NCBI GenBank assembly: GCA_947623455.1
Contig: OX392538.1
Location: 31,991,001-32,055,000, forward strand
DNA from: Mimachlamys varia
Taxonomy: Eukaryota; Mollusca; Bivalvia; Pectinida; Pectinidae
Reading direction: 5' to 3'
Length of the DNA: 64,000 nucleotides
The translations under genes and the position numbers were made by a program. The notes beneath the pieces are model-generated. The model searched no databases. It had not been told where the DNA came from and was given only the letters and a program-made list of their open reading frames with translations. Shown here in pieces: positions 1 to 11,213 of this stretch (positions are counted from its first letter, which is position 1; each line of letters begins with the position of its first letter).

Positions 1-159
1 ATGACGAAACACACACATATGCTGCACCTTTTAAGTTTAGTGATAGATAAACTTTGCCGGGAAAGTGAATTAAACTGTTTCATACAGGTGTTTTGTCCTC
101 ATAGGACTCTTCAGTGATGTTAAGAGCCAAAAGGTGGGAATCCTTAATGTCTTAACTTA

Positions 160-1504
160 CGAGGGGTGTTCCATAAATAATGTCATCTGTGCTTTATTTC
201 GCGGAAATCGTGCAATTTATGCACAAAACCACCTCGTGTCGATTGAGTGATCACTGGCTCGTGACACAGGTAAATATCTCGTCCACACGTTCACTGGCCT
301 CGGTACAGTGTACATCGTTTCATAGCCTATTCGTTAGACTAGACACAAAATTACAGGAAAACGAGCTGAAAACGCTCTTGAAATTAGGGCCTATATAAAA
401 GGTAGGTCATTAATCGGCATAAAGACTGTAGATATTCACCGCGAGGTGTGTGACATTTATGGGGAGGGCCAAATGTCTCACAGGACTGTTTGTAGGTGGG
501 TAGGTAAAATTTAGTGCTGGACAGCAGCAACTGAAAGGTGCTGCTCATCCAGGTCGTCCTGCAACAACTACGACCAAAGGTTACATAGAAAAAGTCCGAA
601 ATATCCTCCAAACTGATGCTCGATTCACCGTAAGACAATTGGCTCGAATGACAAACTTGTCGTTTGCAAGAGTTCATGCAATTTTGAAGAAACACCAAAA
701 AGTTAGAAAGATAAATGCAAGATGGATACCCCATTTGTTAACGGATGAGCAAAAGAAGACGCGTGTAACAATGGCAAAAAAACTGTTCAAAATGTACCAA
801 AAATATAGTAAAAATGCTTTTGATAATATAGTCACTGGTGATGAGACCTGGGTGTATTATTTTGAACCAAAGCGGAAGGTTGCCAACCGAATATGGGCCA
901 CTAAAAATGCCAGACGCCCAAGTATTGCCAAACGAATACGAACGGTAAAGAAGGTTTTGTATGCTATTTTTTCACTAATAATGGTCCAGCTATTCAAATC
1001 CCGGTGCCAAAAGGCAGAAAGGTCACAGGCAAGTTCTATAAAAACGTTGTTCTGAGAAAGATGAAGAACTACTACAAAAGTCGCCGCCCCAAAACAGGAC
1101 TTAAGTATTCCGACTTTTGTATGATAATGCACCCGCTCACAAGGCACGTATTGTGACTGACTTTTTGGAGTCAGAGAAGGTTACCGTCCTTCCGCACCCT
1201 CCGTATTCGCCATACTTGGCCGCCTGCGACTATTTTCTCTTTCCAAAACTTAAATATCATTTATCTGGAAGGAGATACATGTGTACAATTCGAGAAATGC
1301 CCTTGGATCTGCTGTTTATCAGTGTCTGATGGGTGTACCCATTGAAGAGTATGAAAAATGCTTCCAAAAATGGATTGACCGACTAAAAAGGTGTGTTCTG
1401 GCTGGCGGAGAGTATTTTGAAGGACAGAGCAAATTAAAATGAACAAAAGCACTTCCGCTTTATGAGCACCGATGCAAGTGAAATTAGTTTTGGAACACCC
1501 CTCG
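160..1504 (+). mobile_element. Dead mariner (DD34D) transposon, complete with TIRs and TA duplication
   Basis: The 1345-bp element is bounded by inverted repeats starting CGAGGGGTGTTCCA (160 onward; complement ending 1504) and flanked by TA at 158-159 and 1505-1506. Transposase pieces cover most of the protein: a helix-turn-helix part (about 370-510, ending near MSHRTVCRWVGK), HTH2/linker and first catalytic Asp in VTGDETWVYYFEP (codon at 840), the second in LYDNAPAHK (1123) and the third in AACDYFLFP (1228). Exactly 34 residues separate the last two, which is the mariner signature. Four frameshifts, near 510, 970, 1110 and 1280, break the frame, and PYSPDL reads PYSPYL. The element is non-autonomous. 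It has inserted into an older dispersed repeat. Confidence 0.93.
639..1442 (+). pseudogene. Mariner transposase pseudogene (catalytic domain, frameshifted)
   Basis: The coding remnant continues to a TGA at 1440-1442. Its reading frame moves 0 to 2 near 970, 2 to 1 near 1110 and 1 to 0 near 1280, plus a shift near 510 before this segment. The longest intact piece (639-1055) holds the second helix-turn-helix, the WVPHxL-like WIPHLL linker motif and the first catalytic aspartate. The C-terminal part (ends with a YFEGQ motif) is intact in frame 0. It was once a DNA transposase cutting at TA-flanked inverted repeats; it cannot make an active enzyme now. Confidence 0.9.
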
Positions 1505-1572
1505 TATGTTGAAGGGTCCGGTGTGTAAAACGCCTTAAATTTAAGAATTTAGAAGTAAAATTAAACTCCTAT

Positions 1573-2590
1573 TTCCATTATCCAACGATGATAACTTTCT
1601 CCATTATCCAACCACGATAACTTTCTTCATTATCCAACAGATGATAACTTTCTCCATTATTCAACAGGCGATAACTTTCTCCATTATCCAACAACAATAA
1701 CTTTCTCCATTATTCAGCAGACGATAACTTTCTCCATTATCCAACCACGATAACTTTCTTCATTATCCAACAGATGATAACTTTCTCCATTATCCAACAG
1801 ATGATAACTTTCTTCATTATCCAACAGACGATAACTTTCTCCATTATCCAACAGATGATAACTTTCTCCATTACCCAACAGACGATAACTTTCTCCATTA
1901 CCCAACAGACGATAACTTTCTCCATTATCCAACAGACGATAACTTTCTCCATTATCCAACAGACGATAATTTTCCCATTATCCAACAGACGATAATTTTC
2001 CCATTATCCAACAGATGATAACTTTCTCCATTATCCAACAGATGATAACTTTCTCCATTATCCAACAGGCGCTAACTTCCTCCATTATCCAACAGGCGAT
2101 AACTTTCTCCATTATCAAACAGACGATAACTTTTCCATTATCCAACAGACGAAATCAGTCTCCATTATTCAGCAGACGATAACTTTCCCATTATCCAACA
2201 GACGATAACTTTCTCCATTATCCAACAGACGATAACTTTCTCCATTACCCAACAGATGATAACTTTCTTCATTATCCAACAGACGATAACTTTCTCCATT
2301 ATCCAACAGACGATAACTTTCTCCATTATCCAACAGACGATAACTTTCTCCATTATCCAACAGATGATAACTTTCTCCATTATCCAACAGATGATAACTT
2401 TCTCCATTATCCAACAGATGATAACTTTCTCCATTATCCAACAGACGATAACTTTCTCCATTATCCAACAGATGATAACTTTCTCCATTATCCAACAGAT
2501 GATAACTTTCTCCATTATCCAACAGATGATAACTTTCTCCATTACCCAACAGACGATAATTTTCTCCATTATCCAACAGACGATAGATAT
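1573..2590 (+). repeat. 27-bp minisatellite, ~37 copies
   Basis: The unit is TCCATTATCCAACAG followed by ACGATAACTTTC, with point variants (GACG/GATG, ATCC/ACCC, TTC/TCC). Because 27 is a multiple of three, long open frames appear on both strands: a MITFSIIQQ repeat on plus, ESYRLLDNG and VIVCWIMEK repeats on minus. They have no flanking exon signals and I treat them as by-products. The array starts right after R1 copy A. Confidence 0.95.
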
Positions 2591-4063
2591 TTACATGGCA
2601 TTGCGCTTTTTATACATGTACGAGTATTCTCAGCATCATTCATGGCGCCTTATGTACCAATACCTACTAATAATAAACAGCCGTTCATACACCTATACCT
2701 GCTTCCTGAAAAATCGTCAAATCCAGAATACCAATTTCCGAATCTATTTTTAAAACCAGACTTTTAGGTGATAAAAGAATTAAATTGCATTTTCACCGCC
2801 GCTCAAGCCGGATATCATTTTGACAAATTCCATGTGTTCAAGATTGTTATTTACGTTTCGAAAATTTACGTTAATAATTGTGTTATGTAATAGTTATATG
2901 GCGACGTGCGTATTACAGATACATCGGGAAAATGATTTCGTAAATAATTACCCGTCTCATTGTTAACAAATACTTTTACACCGACCAGATATCCCTTTGA
3001 AAATCTTATTTTTGAAACATGATCGGCTAGCCATATTACTAACAGTGGGGTACCCACTATTACGATGACAAACTATTGCTGGCCAAAACTAACACGGCAT
3101 TAGGTCCCCAACACATTGGAAATTCGAACTTTCCATCACTAGATGTTAAAAGCAGGTTTGGGGCGATAATTTGTTATATGCGCTTTTATCGAGGCCCCAG
3201 TGTCCGGCCCCCGTGAGGAGACGAATCTTCCTCCATGGCGCTCAGCGTTAGGGAATTATGTTACCGTCACTTAATTATGACGAATAGAGGTTTTGACAAA
3301 CATATTCAATTTTAAAGCTTAATGTTACCTCGTCGTACCAAATTACACGCAGTTTAATTTCTTTCGCTTTCATTTTTTTTTTATTTTAGAGGCAAGATTA
3401 CTCCATTGTACCAAATTACATGATACTTTTTTTTTATCTCCGCTTTCGTTTTAATTTTAAAGCATGTGATTACTGCAGTGTACTGAATTACATGAAACTT
3501 GTTCTTTCTTTTTCTTTTGCTTGAAATGTCCCTAACGAGAGCAGACTGGCGTCTCGGCGAGATGAGAGGGCGTCATATACATTATCCGGAGCCAGACGGA
3601 ACGGGTGACACAAACCATACCAATTAGCGAACTGGAGAACTGTTCTCATCAATTAGCGGCTGATGCTATCTCAACGTCGGGTTTGACCACGAGACGGAAC
3701 GTGAGCACGAGCGAAATAGCATTTCATTCAAAGGTTGACACTTTTATCAGCGACCATTTTGCATAGCAGTTCAAGGTTATTTGTTACTCTTTGCTAGTAA
3801 AATATGTGAACTCACTCGTCTAAGTTTCACAATAGAGCTTAATTTCATTTATGAAACGTTTCAGCGATACTACATATTTAAAACACTAGTACTGAACATA
3901 ATGCTTTTGAATGTATATTAAAAAAGTCCGCCAGCAGAGCAAATCATCATGCAATTCGAAAAATGAGCACATTACAAAGACTTGTGACTGCATTTCAGGC
4001 GAAATACATGTACATAATTGGCCAAAATGAAAATCACTTCATAATACAACTGTTCCTTCCTAA
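2591..4063. other. Non-coding flank; degenerate ~85-bp repeats at 3310-3530
   Basis: No credible ORF. At about 3310-3530 three diverged units share a 'TACCAAATTACATGATACTT'-like segment followed by a T-rich run with CTTTCGTTTT; a related short stretch recurs at about 52177-52215. Otherwise unique sequence. Confidence 0.5.
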
Positions 4064-4287
4064 GGGGCCGCGGTGGCTTAGTGGTTAAGGTGTCCCGACA
4101 TTCTACCACTAGCCCTCCACCTCTGGGTTGCGAGTTCGAAACCCACGTGGGGCAGTTGCTAGATACTGACCATAGGTCAGTGCTTTTACTCCGGGTACTC
4201 CGGCTTTCCTCCACCTCCAAATCCTGACACTTCCTTAAATGACACAGGCTGTTAATAGGACGTTAAACAAAAGAAACCAAACCTAAC
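4064..4287 (+). mobile_element. tRNA-derived SINE (family S1), full length
   Basis: The head is tRNA-Ser/Leu-like, with A box GTGGCTTAGTGGTTAAGG (about 4073-4090) and B box GGTTGCGAGTTCGAAACC (about 4126-4143). The body carries GGTACTGACC..TAGGTCAGTG and CTCCGGGTACTCCGGCTTTC, then CACTTCCTTAAATGACACAG, GTTAATAGGACGTTAAAC and an A-rich end with AAACCAAACC. Pol III-transcribed retroposon mobilised in trans by a LINE (family knowledge). Confidence 0.88.
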
Positions 4288-4289
4288 TG

Positions 4290-5770
4290 TTTCATCTTTC
4301 AAAATGTAGCACACTTTGGTGCAACATTAAACTCTAGGGGTTACTTTCACCTACGCTCTCTTCATTCCTGGTTTATGATTTTTGAGGCTCCGTGTGTGCG
4401 ACCTTGCAGATGAGGCAAGAAAACGAGTTCGACCCCTTTAAAAGGAATCTCGTGGTCACATAACGGTAAAAAATACAAGCTTTAAGGTCGGTTGCAGCTT
4501 CTTTGTAATATTCAAAGGACAGGCATCACTTTAGCAATTGGTCAGGATTTGTTTTTACCTGAGTATGCCTCTAGTTTCAAGAGTTGTAGAGAGTGAAGGT
4601 GAGGACTCCGAGGATACTGAAATAGAACATATCTGTCAATCTAGAAAGACTCGCCATCGCCCGATCTGTCCCGGGTGATATTGGCACATTTCAACTTAAA
4701 TTGAAAAAAAAAATATTTATCTTATCAGCCCATCTTACCCAATCATGTCAATCGTGAATGACACTTTTTGTAAGCGGTAGCCATATGCAAGTGACCAGCG
4801 AAAGTGAGATATATACCGTCGTGGGAATTTAAATAGCTTTTGTCTGCGAATTAAATTTACTGTCGGGTGTCACCAATGCCAAAGAATCAGATAAATACAA
4901 ATATTTCTTCTTAAATTTTCTGTACACATTCACCCCTGAATTTTCATAATGGATTACCCTAACCTCTGAAAGGGAAGAGTTTAAATGTGTTTTGAGGGAT
5001 GAATGTTCAAGACATGAATGAGTTAATTAAGTCGTTGATATGTTGACAGGTGAACTCCAAGTGTTTCGTCATTGACAAGTGCATCAAAAGAACCACGTGG
5101 TAAACAACTTTTATCAGATTCAGCGTTTTTGTACGATGTTTACAATGATTCGCTTTATGTTTGTATTATGAATACAAATTATTTCCAATTTGTATTCAAT
5201 GTTAGTTTCTTCAGTCATGAAATTTCATGAAAGCAAGGAATTTCTATTTCCTGGTGGCTTGCAATTAACATCAGTGAGACATTGCATGTCAGATGCGATA
5301 TCCGTTTGAGTAAATGCGAATAACCTTGAAAATTAGTCTGAAAGTATAGCGATTAAAGGTGTTTTTGATCAGATAAATCGCCAGCCTGTTCTGAAGCTTG
5401 CATGACAGCAAAGACGAAGGACTTTCTACATTTTACCGGCACAAATTGCCTTCGATGTAGGCCGTAAAACGTCTCCGAAACGTACATATCAGTCCTCGTA
5501 ATCTTTCCAGTGACAGTCCCTACTATTTAGATTGGTACTTCGTACAAACCCGAGGCGTATCTCTGAGATGGGCTGACACGTCACTGCGGGTGAGCCGTCA
5601 CCGACGACAATCCCGTATCTCGAAAAAAAAATCCAATCTTTATGCAATAGAGGTCGCGGTGTTCAGAGCACGGCAAGCTTAGAGACACATTCTCGTACAT
5701 CTAAAAGCAAATATATTTGTAAAATTGGTTAACGGAATTTTCTTGCTGAGTGAGCAAGTTATACAATGCA
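4290..5770. other. Non-coding, unique AT-rich sequence
   Basis: I see no ORF, tandem repeat or recognised element here apart from short A/T runs. Confidence 0.5.
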
Positions 5771-5773
5771 TAA

Positions 5774-5916
5774 TACGACGGAACCTCGTTGTCTCGAAGT
5801 CGTCGTGAATGTTAGGATAATTCGAGTTATCCGAGTTAAGCGAGTTTTCAATGTTTGGTGGAATCGACGGAAAACTTCGAATTAAGCAGGAGTATTCGAG
5901 TTATACGATTTCAGAT
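5774..5916 (+). mobile_element. pogo/Tigger-like short element, diverged copy
   Basis: It begins TA then CGACGGAACCTCGTTGTCTC and contains internal CGAGTT/AACTTCG segments typical of the copies at 13837 and 26175. The right end (TTCGAGTTATACGATTTCAG) is degraded. Assignment is by shared inverted-repeat text only. Confidence 0.45.
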
Positions 5917-5929
5917 GACAATGTTCGAT

Positions 5930-6120
5930 GGTATATCAGAATTGTTTTTATTACATTTTTACCAGTGAAATATTGAAATTATTTATTCTATAAAAGTGAT
6001 ATTTTTCACAAGTGAGAAATGTGATATTTTTCACAAGTGAGAAATGTGATATTTTTCACAAGTGAAAATTTTACTTTTTCTGATTTGACCAATCAGAACG
6101 CTGCCTTCTAACAACATTTG
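5930..6120 (+). repeat. Dispersed repeat with 25-bp tandem core (3 copies)
   Basis: GTGATATTTTTCACAAGTGA + GAAAT is repeated three times at 5995-6067. Each unit is itself near-palindromic (TTTCACAAGTGA). The flank TGACCAATCAGAACGC looks like the end of a larger dispersed element. Confidence 0.7.
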
Positions 6121-6249
6121 GGAAAATCAAAAGGTAATGCTATAAAGATATAATAAACAGAATATCTAACACTACATTGTATATATATCTTCAGTAATAC
6201 CAAACTTATTTCACTCATGTGGCTAATATTTCGATATTGAAAAAAAAAA

Positions 6250-6303
6250 CCCTCTAAGTTAGGTCCAAAACTAGGGGTAACAAATTATCAGGTCCCTATG
6301 TCA
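6250..6303 (-). repeat. Fragment of the fold-back element at 14622-14850
   Basis: Minus strand reads AGGGACCTGATAATTTG then CTAGTTTTGGACCTAA, matching the first ~50 bases of the arm at 14622. Only one arm end is present. Confidence 0.7.
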
Positions 6304-7260
6304 TGTACATATATATGTGTCTTAGGTAGGGGCCTTGTGTTATAAAATTATATTAAGCACACGTCTAAAATAAGCGTTTTGTCCTCACTGCTGGGATCAT
6401 GGTGTCAGAGACGCTTGTGTGGGCTCGTGTCATATGGTGGTCCCTTCTGACACTCAAACCGCTAATGACACTTTCTCTGTGCACATTCTTCAGAGCAATT
6501 ACCGAACTGAACCCAAAGTACAGCACCTGACTGTCTGCCCGGGGTCGTAGATTATGACTGTGATATTGAAATATACGGGTAGTAGATAGTTTCCAACACA
6601 CACTCTTACTTAACCGATCATTTCTTTAGCTACAATTGTACAAGATGTGTCTCTTTTTAGAAATAAAGCGCATGATAATTGTAGCGTTTTTATTTTTCTT
6701 CTTTTGCCGTTTTGCTCCCCCTAGATAAAATGTCGACTTTAATTTTTGTGTGACAAATGTGCTGATTTCCTGCTACTGTCAGTTGCCTGTTTTGAAACTG
6801 GATTTACCAATGGTCTACATACCAGTATTTGTGATCTGGTTTGTTTGTATTTACGTCATATTGCAATATTTACATTCTGTGTTGCCTTCGCCTATATCTC
6901 ATTAGCAAACAAAATTGTAGAATATAACAATGACGCCATGTTGGACTACGTAATAGCAAAGATTTGCACTCCGACTCGGACAACATGTATAGTGGCTTTG
7001 AATCAATCGCTTATATGACATTGATTTAAATCAAGCTATTATGACGTCATTTCATGTTGGACTACGTTACGTCAACGCTTTGCACTTCGCCTTAGATGAC
7101 ATAATCTGACATAATGGCATTGAAGCAATAGCATAGATGACGTTGATTCAAACAGGCTCTTCCATTACAAAAATACACACGGAAAAGGGGGAGAACATTT
7201 ATCGACTTTATCCCAAAGAAATAGACACAGGCATATTAAAAAAATATCTTTAATGTAAAT
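6304..7260. other. Non-coding flank, no recognised feature
   Basis: Short frames of 78-90 residues occur here but none has a recognisable motif. Confidence 0.5.
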
Positions 7261-7266
7261 TTAAAC

Positions 7267-7367
7267 ATTGAACTGTAATCAGATGTAGTATACAGTCGAT
7301 TTGAATACAATTTGGGTGACCGATGAATAATCATATCGACTGTATACTACATCTGGTAACAGTTCAA
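7267..7367. repeat. Inverted repeat, ~34-bp arms
   Basis: ATTGAACTGTAATCAGATGT + AGTATACAGTCGAT (7267-7300) is complementary to 7334-7367, with a few mismatches in the outer half and a 33-base spacer. It could be a worn MITE or a hairpin transcript. Confidence 0.7.
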
Positions 7368-7468
7368 TGCTTAAATGCAGCATCAAAGATTATTTCACGG
7401 ACGTACCAGATGTTTAATGGTGCTTTGAATAAAAATATAAAAAAAACGGATCTCTGAACAAAATAATA

Positions 7469-7695
7469 GGGGCCGCGGTGGCCGAGTGGTTAAGGTGTTC
7501 AGACAATCTACCATTAGCTCTCCATCTCTGGGTTGCGGGTTAGAAACCCACTGGGGACAGTTGCAAGGTACTGACCGTAGGTCGGTGGTTTCTCTCCGGG
7601 TACTCCATCTTTCCTCGACCTCCAAAACCTGGCACGTCCTTAAATGACCCTGACTGTTAGTAGGACGTAAAACAAAACAAACCTAATCAAACTAA
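7469..7695 (+). mobile_element. tRNA-derived SINE (family S1), full length
   Basis: Same structure as the copy at 4064, with head GGCCGAGTGGTTAAGGTGTT, a diverged B box (GGTTGCGGGTTAGAAACC) and the GGGTACTCC body and TAGGACGTAAAAC end, followed by an A-rich tail. Confidence 0.88.
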
Positions 7696-8177
7696 ACCAA
7701 ATCATCTGTATGCTTGTGTTCCGTAACGAGGATTATTCGAAGCTCCTAAAGTCGCCCCTTTGTTGTGACATTGTATGATAACCCACCTTCTGCGTCTTTG
7801 CTTATAAAGTTCAATTTGGATTTTGTTGAGAAATGTACTGCTTCAAAACAAAATCTAATTTTGACCTCCTGCATAGATGTTTTGATGTTGTTCAACTGTA
7901 CAATCCATATGAAAATAACTAGAACACTATGTAAAGTTGTACTTTATCAACAAAAGAGCAGTTTTTCAACGTAGACAAAAACAAACATCTAGTGTTGTTG
8001 ACGCTCCAATACGCTCAAGGCTACGTCTATATACTGGCTATTTTTTCCGTTTGATAATTTTTTTTTCGCGACGGAAAATATAAGCTTTGCTGTCGAACAT
8101 CTTATGTGTAAAGATATTTTAAGGTTAACAACACTTAAATATATTACGTGAAGCTGGGGTATCTAGATATTGAGTGT

Positions 8178-8338
8178 TGGGTGGTGCATTGGATAGCGTA
8201 CTTGCCTTTCACCAAGGCGGCCGGGGTTCGATTCCCCGACCGGACGTGAAAAGGTATGGGGGTCACTTGCCCGAATCATATGGGTTTTCCCCGAGTACTC
8301 CGGTTTCTTCCCACAGTAAGACCCCTCGCGAATAACAG
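8178..8338 (+). mobile_element. tRNA-derived SINE of a second family (S2)
   Basis: The head has an A box-like GGTGGTGCATTGGATAGCG and a strong B box GGGGTTCGATTCCCC (8223-8237). The body has GGGTTTTCCCCGAGTACTCC then GGTTTCTTCCCACAG, a central-domain motif shared by many metazoan SINEs (from memory, the Nin-DC/Meta type). It is not a tRNA gene: the acceptor stem does not pair at the 5' end. Confidence 0.75.
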
Positions 8339-8339
8339 A

Positions 8340-9598
8340 ATATAATGAAACTTATCTAGAAGGTTTATAAACTTAAGCAGAATGGCTGTGCAGCAACAAG
8401 AAATTTTTAAAATGTTATGATTCACTTTCGAAATCGTTTATTAAAGCGAAATAAAGACCACCATTGAAAGATACATAAATTCAAAACAAGATTTTGAAAT
8501 GACAGTTTTAGAGATAAAGATAACTTATACATGAATGGCTTTTCTGATAAACACAGCAAATGCATTGGGCTCGAACCTCTTCGATCAAAAACTGCTTAGC
8601 TGATGATTTCGATGTAAACATTTGGATATTTAATGTCACATGAGTGACTAACCGTTTTGTACTCATTAACTTTGTCATGTGTTTCCGTTATTTGTTTAGA
8701 TATCGTCTTTTAAAGATCTCTACACTATACATTGCCTGTTAAAATTACATTTTTCACAAATGAATATCCCCTACTTTTGCAGCAGTCTTTCCGCTAGAGT
8801 GATTTTAGTGTAATGAGACCTATACATGTGTCTGCATGTCCCATTGTTGTGCTTACGTCATCAATTCCTTGTCCCCTTGTCGGCCCTAAAACAAAGATTT
8901 CCCCAACAATGCCTGTGCCATCTAACAATGGCCGTTACCGAACCGCCATTGTATGCGCAGTAGACACTGAAACGGTGCACGCCCTGCGCATTCAACCGTG
9001 AATTGAACTATACATATACCCACTACCGTTATGTTAAAGTAATTGCATTGGGTCTCATGCCATTGTTGTGAGGTTTTTTTTATCCTAATGCCGCAAACAT
9101 TTGCCCTTTATCATTGTAGAAATTTGTTTCTGTGCCTAATATGAAACCTAAGCACAACAGAACATATTTTGGCTTATTCATATCTATGAGCCCGTGCAAC
9201 GAGAGCAGATCCAGGGGCAGATAACTGTTGTAGCGGGATTCTCTGCCTAACGGTGTTAGTGTTTATGTTTTATCTGCATAATGATCGCGTTGAGGCCTAC
9301 AGTCCCGTCTTTCTAGAGGATTTGATAAAATCTTTTGTTTCGCCCCTCGCACGAATTTTTTCTTTGTTTGTCTTCCTGACTGTCTCTCTTCGGTGTTCAG
9401 CCATCAACTAGATTTCTATCACCCTCCGGGTCGCCAAAAATGAAATATGTTATTGTGTATTTAGGGGTTGTTTAGCTCCTCGTGCATTTTAACTTTTTAA
9501 ATACTTTTGCCTCAGTTCATTTTTTAAAACAAATAAGTTATCGTGTATCATATCATAATTTTACATATTTTTTTACCTAAACAAATTGGAAAAATCTT
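8340..9598. other. Non-coding flank, no recognised feature
   Basis: Unique sequence. The 62-codon frame at 8813-9001 has no recognisable domain and no splice context. Confidence 0.5.
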
Positions 9599-9987
9599 GG
9601 GCCCAGTTGTTCAAAGGGTTGTTAGCTTAATCACTATTTAACAATATTTTTCAAACTTGAATTACTCTGTCAATTTACAAGTCACAATACTAAAATTGTG
9701 TATGTTAATTAACAAAATAGGGTATTTGATGTCTGCAAAGTTGTAATTTAATCTATGGCTTCATTTTAAAGTTACAGGATAATTTGCACTAATCACTGAT
9801 TAAGCTAATCCTCTTTCGAACAACTGGACCCAGCTAGTATTGTATGTATATTGACATTATTCGATATTTGAAATCTGCAATTTTGTAACTACATGTAAAT
9901 CTATTATTTCATTTTAAAGTTACAGGATAATTACGATTTACGCTAATCACTCATTTAACTTATCATTTCTTGAACAACTTGGCCCAG
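9599..9987. mobile_element. MITE-like element with GGGCCCAGTTGTTC ends and a duplicated right half
   Basis: The left end GGGCCCAGTTGTTCAAAGGG (9599) pairs with GAACAACTGGACCC ending 9832. The right half (ATTTTAAAGTTACAGGATAA ... AATCACT...) is repeated at about 9865-9987, ending GAACAACTTGGCCCAG. So there is one full copy plus a second right end. No coding capacity. Confidence 0.7.
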
Positions 9988-11143
9988 ATTGTAAGTAGAC
10001 TATATATAGCATACAGACATAATAAAACAGTGCTGCATGTCTTGCATAAAAATGGCTGTGTTGTATGAGTCTATAGTTACGTATTTGCCATCCTGTAAAC
10101 TGCTAGAGTTTCAACGCTGTTAAACAGAATGAAAGTCAACATTATGGAAGCGGAGACACTTCTGTCAGGAAAAAAAAACAAGCACGAAAAAAAAAATATT
10201 TGTATATTTCATTTTATTTAAAATCTCCTTTCCCCCATCCATCACAATATTTGTATTTGATTATCGCTTATTGCGCAAAAATAATGATAATAATAACTAA
10301 ATTCATCCCTAGAACTCCATCAAACATTCTTCAGCATCACATTTTCTGGACATATTGCAACGCATGACCGGAAGTATATAAACCGGAAATTACGTCGGTA
10401 TAGACGTCGTGGCTGTTCTGTTCCTAAATAAATTGAAATATGAAACGAAAATGAAAAAGTTTAGTAAAATCATATAATTTGACATACATGTAATAAAAAA
10501 TGGAAGCCGAAAAATGCGACCTGTCGGTTTTCAAAAATAAAAAAAAAGTTAATTCTATATTTGAAAGTTATTTTATAAAATGAAGCAAAAACTTTTGAAA
10601 ATATATATGTTTTGTTAGTATGGCTGATCACTTCTAAATTGCTAAGTTTGTTTGTCAACAGGTGTTTATCTGATATTAGCGCCTTATATAATTTTTTGAG
10701 ATTCTACTCCTTGGTTATCAAGAGAAAGAAACTTGTCCAGAAAGCATTGCACATTTCCACTTCGGTTTCGCTATATGATACTACATCTCTCAATTAATAT
10801 ATATTTTGATTATGTTATTGTTATGAAACAGAATACTTTTCATATCCTTTAGCAGCAAAATGCAAACTCGATCAGTCATGCAGTAAATATTTTTTATCTA
10901 AAGGAACGAAAAAGAAGAAAAAAATCTTGTTACTTGAGAAAATAGTGCTTCAAAAATGTTTTGAGATATTTTTCAGCGCTCACGATAAAATAAAATCACC
11001 TTATGCATCATATCTAGTGATAAAATGGCCGACATCAATGACGTCACAGAACTGACTAGTCCATCATCAGATCAAATTATGTTAATTCAAAGATTAATAA
11101 ACAAAAATACCATAGTCCAATGAAATAACTGTAAATGAACTAC
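9988..11143. other. Non-coding flank, AT-rich
   Basis: A/T runs and short frames only (60-62 codons); nothing recognised. Confidence 0.5.
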
Positions 11144-11213
11144 AATCGGGAGCCGTCGGCACTTTCCGTAAAATCTTTTCCAATTTTACGGAGAGTGCCG
11201 ACGGTTCCCGATT
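11144..11213 (+). repeat. Near-perfect 31-bp hairpin (8-base loop)
   Basis: Arms 11144-11174 and 11183-11213 are complementary at 29 of 31 positions. The two exceptions would be G:U pairs in a plus-strand transcript and A:C mismatches in a minus-strand one. The arm is GC-rich (GGAGCCGTCGGCACT) in AT-rich surroundings. It could be a pre-miRNA-like hairpin or a very short fold-back element; I see no flanking target duplication. Confidence 0.9.

Larger units (their letters stand above)
1..1560 (+). repeat. Dispersed repeat family R1, copy A, split by mariner
   Basis: Bases 1-158 and 1507-1560 together match 21544-21800 (copy B): both start ATGACG, contain CACACATATGCTGCACCTTTT, a GTCCTC..TAGGAC segment and GGTGGGAATCC, and end TTAGAAGTAAAA. 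Copy A may extend beyond the window edge. The mariner sits at the TA within its ...GTCTTAACT-TA-TGTTGAAG... segment. Confidence 0.85.

Noticed and set aside
2256..2753. 165-codon plus frame and 134-135-codon minus frames
   Set aside because: All are translations of the 27-bp minisatellite; open on both strands because the unit is a multiple of three.
8178..8247. A tRNA gene
   Set aside because: The B box is good, but the 5' acceptor strand does not pair with the 3' one and a SINE body follows directly.
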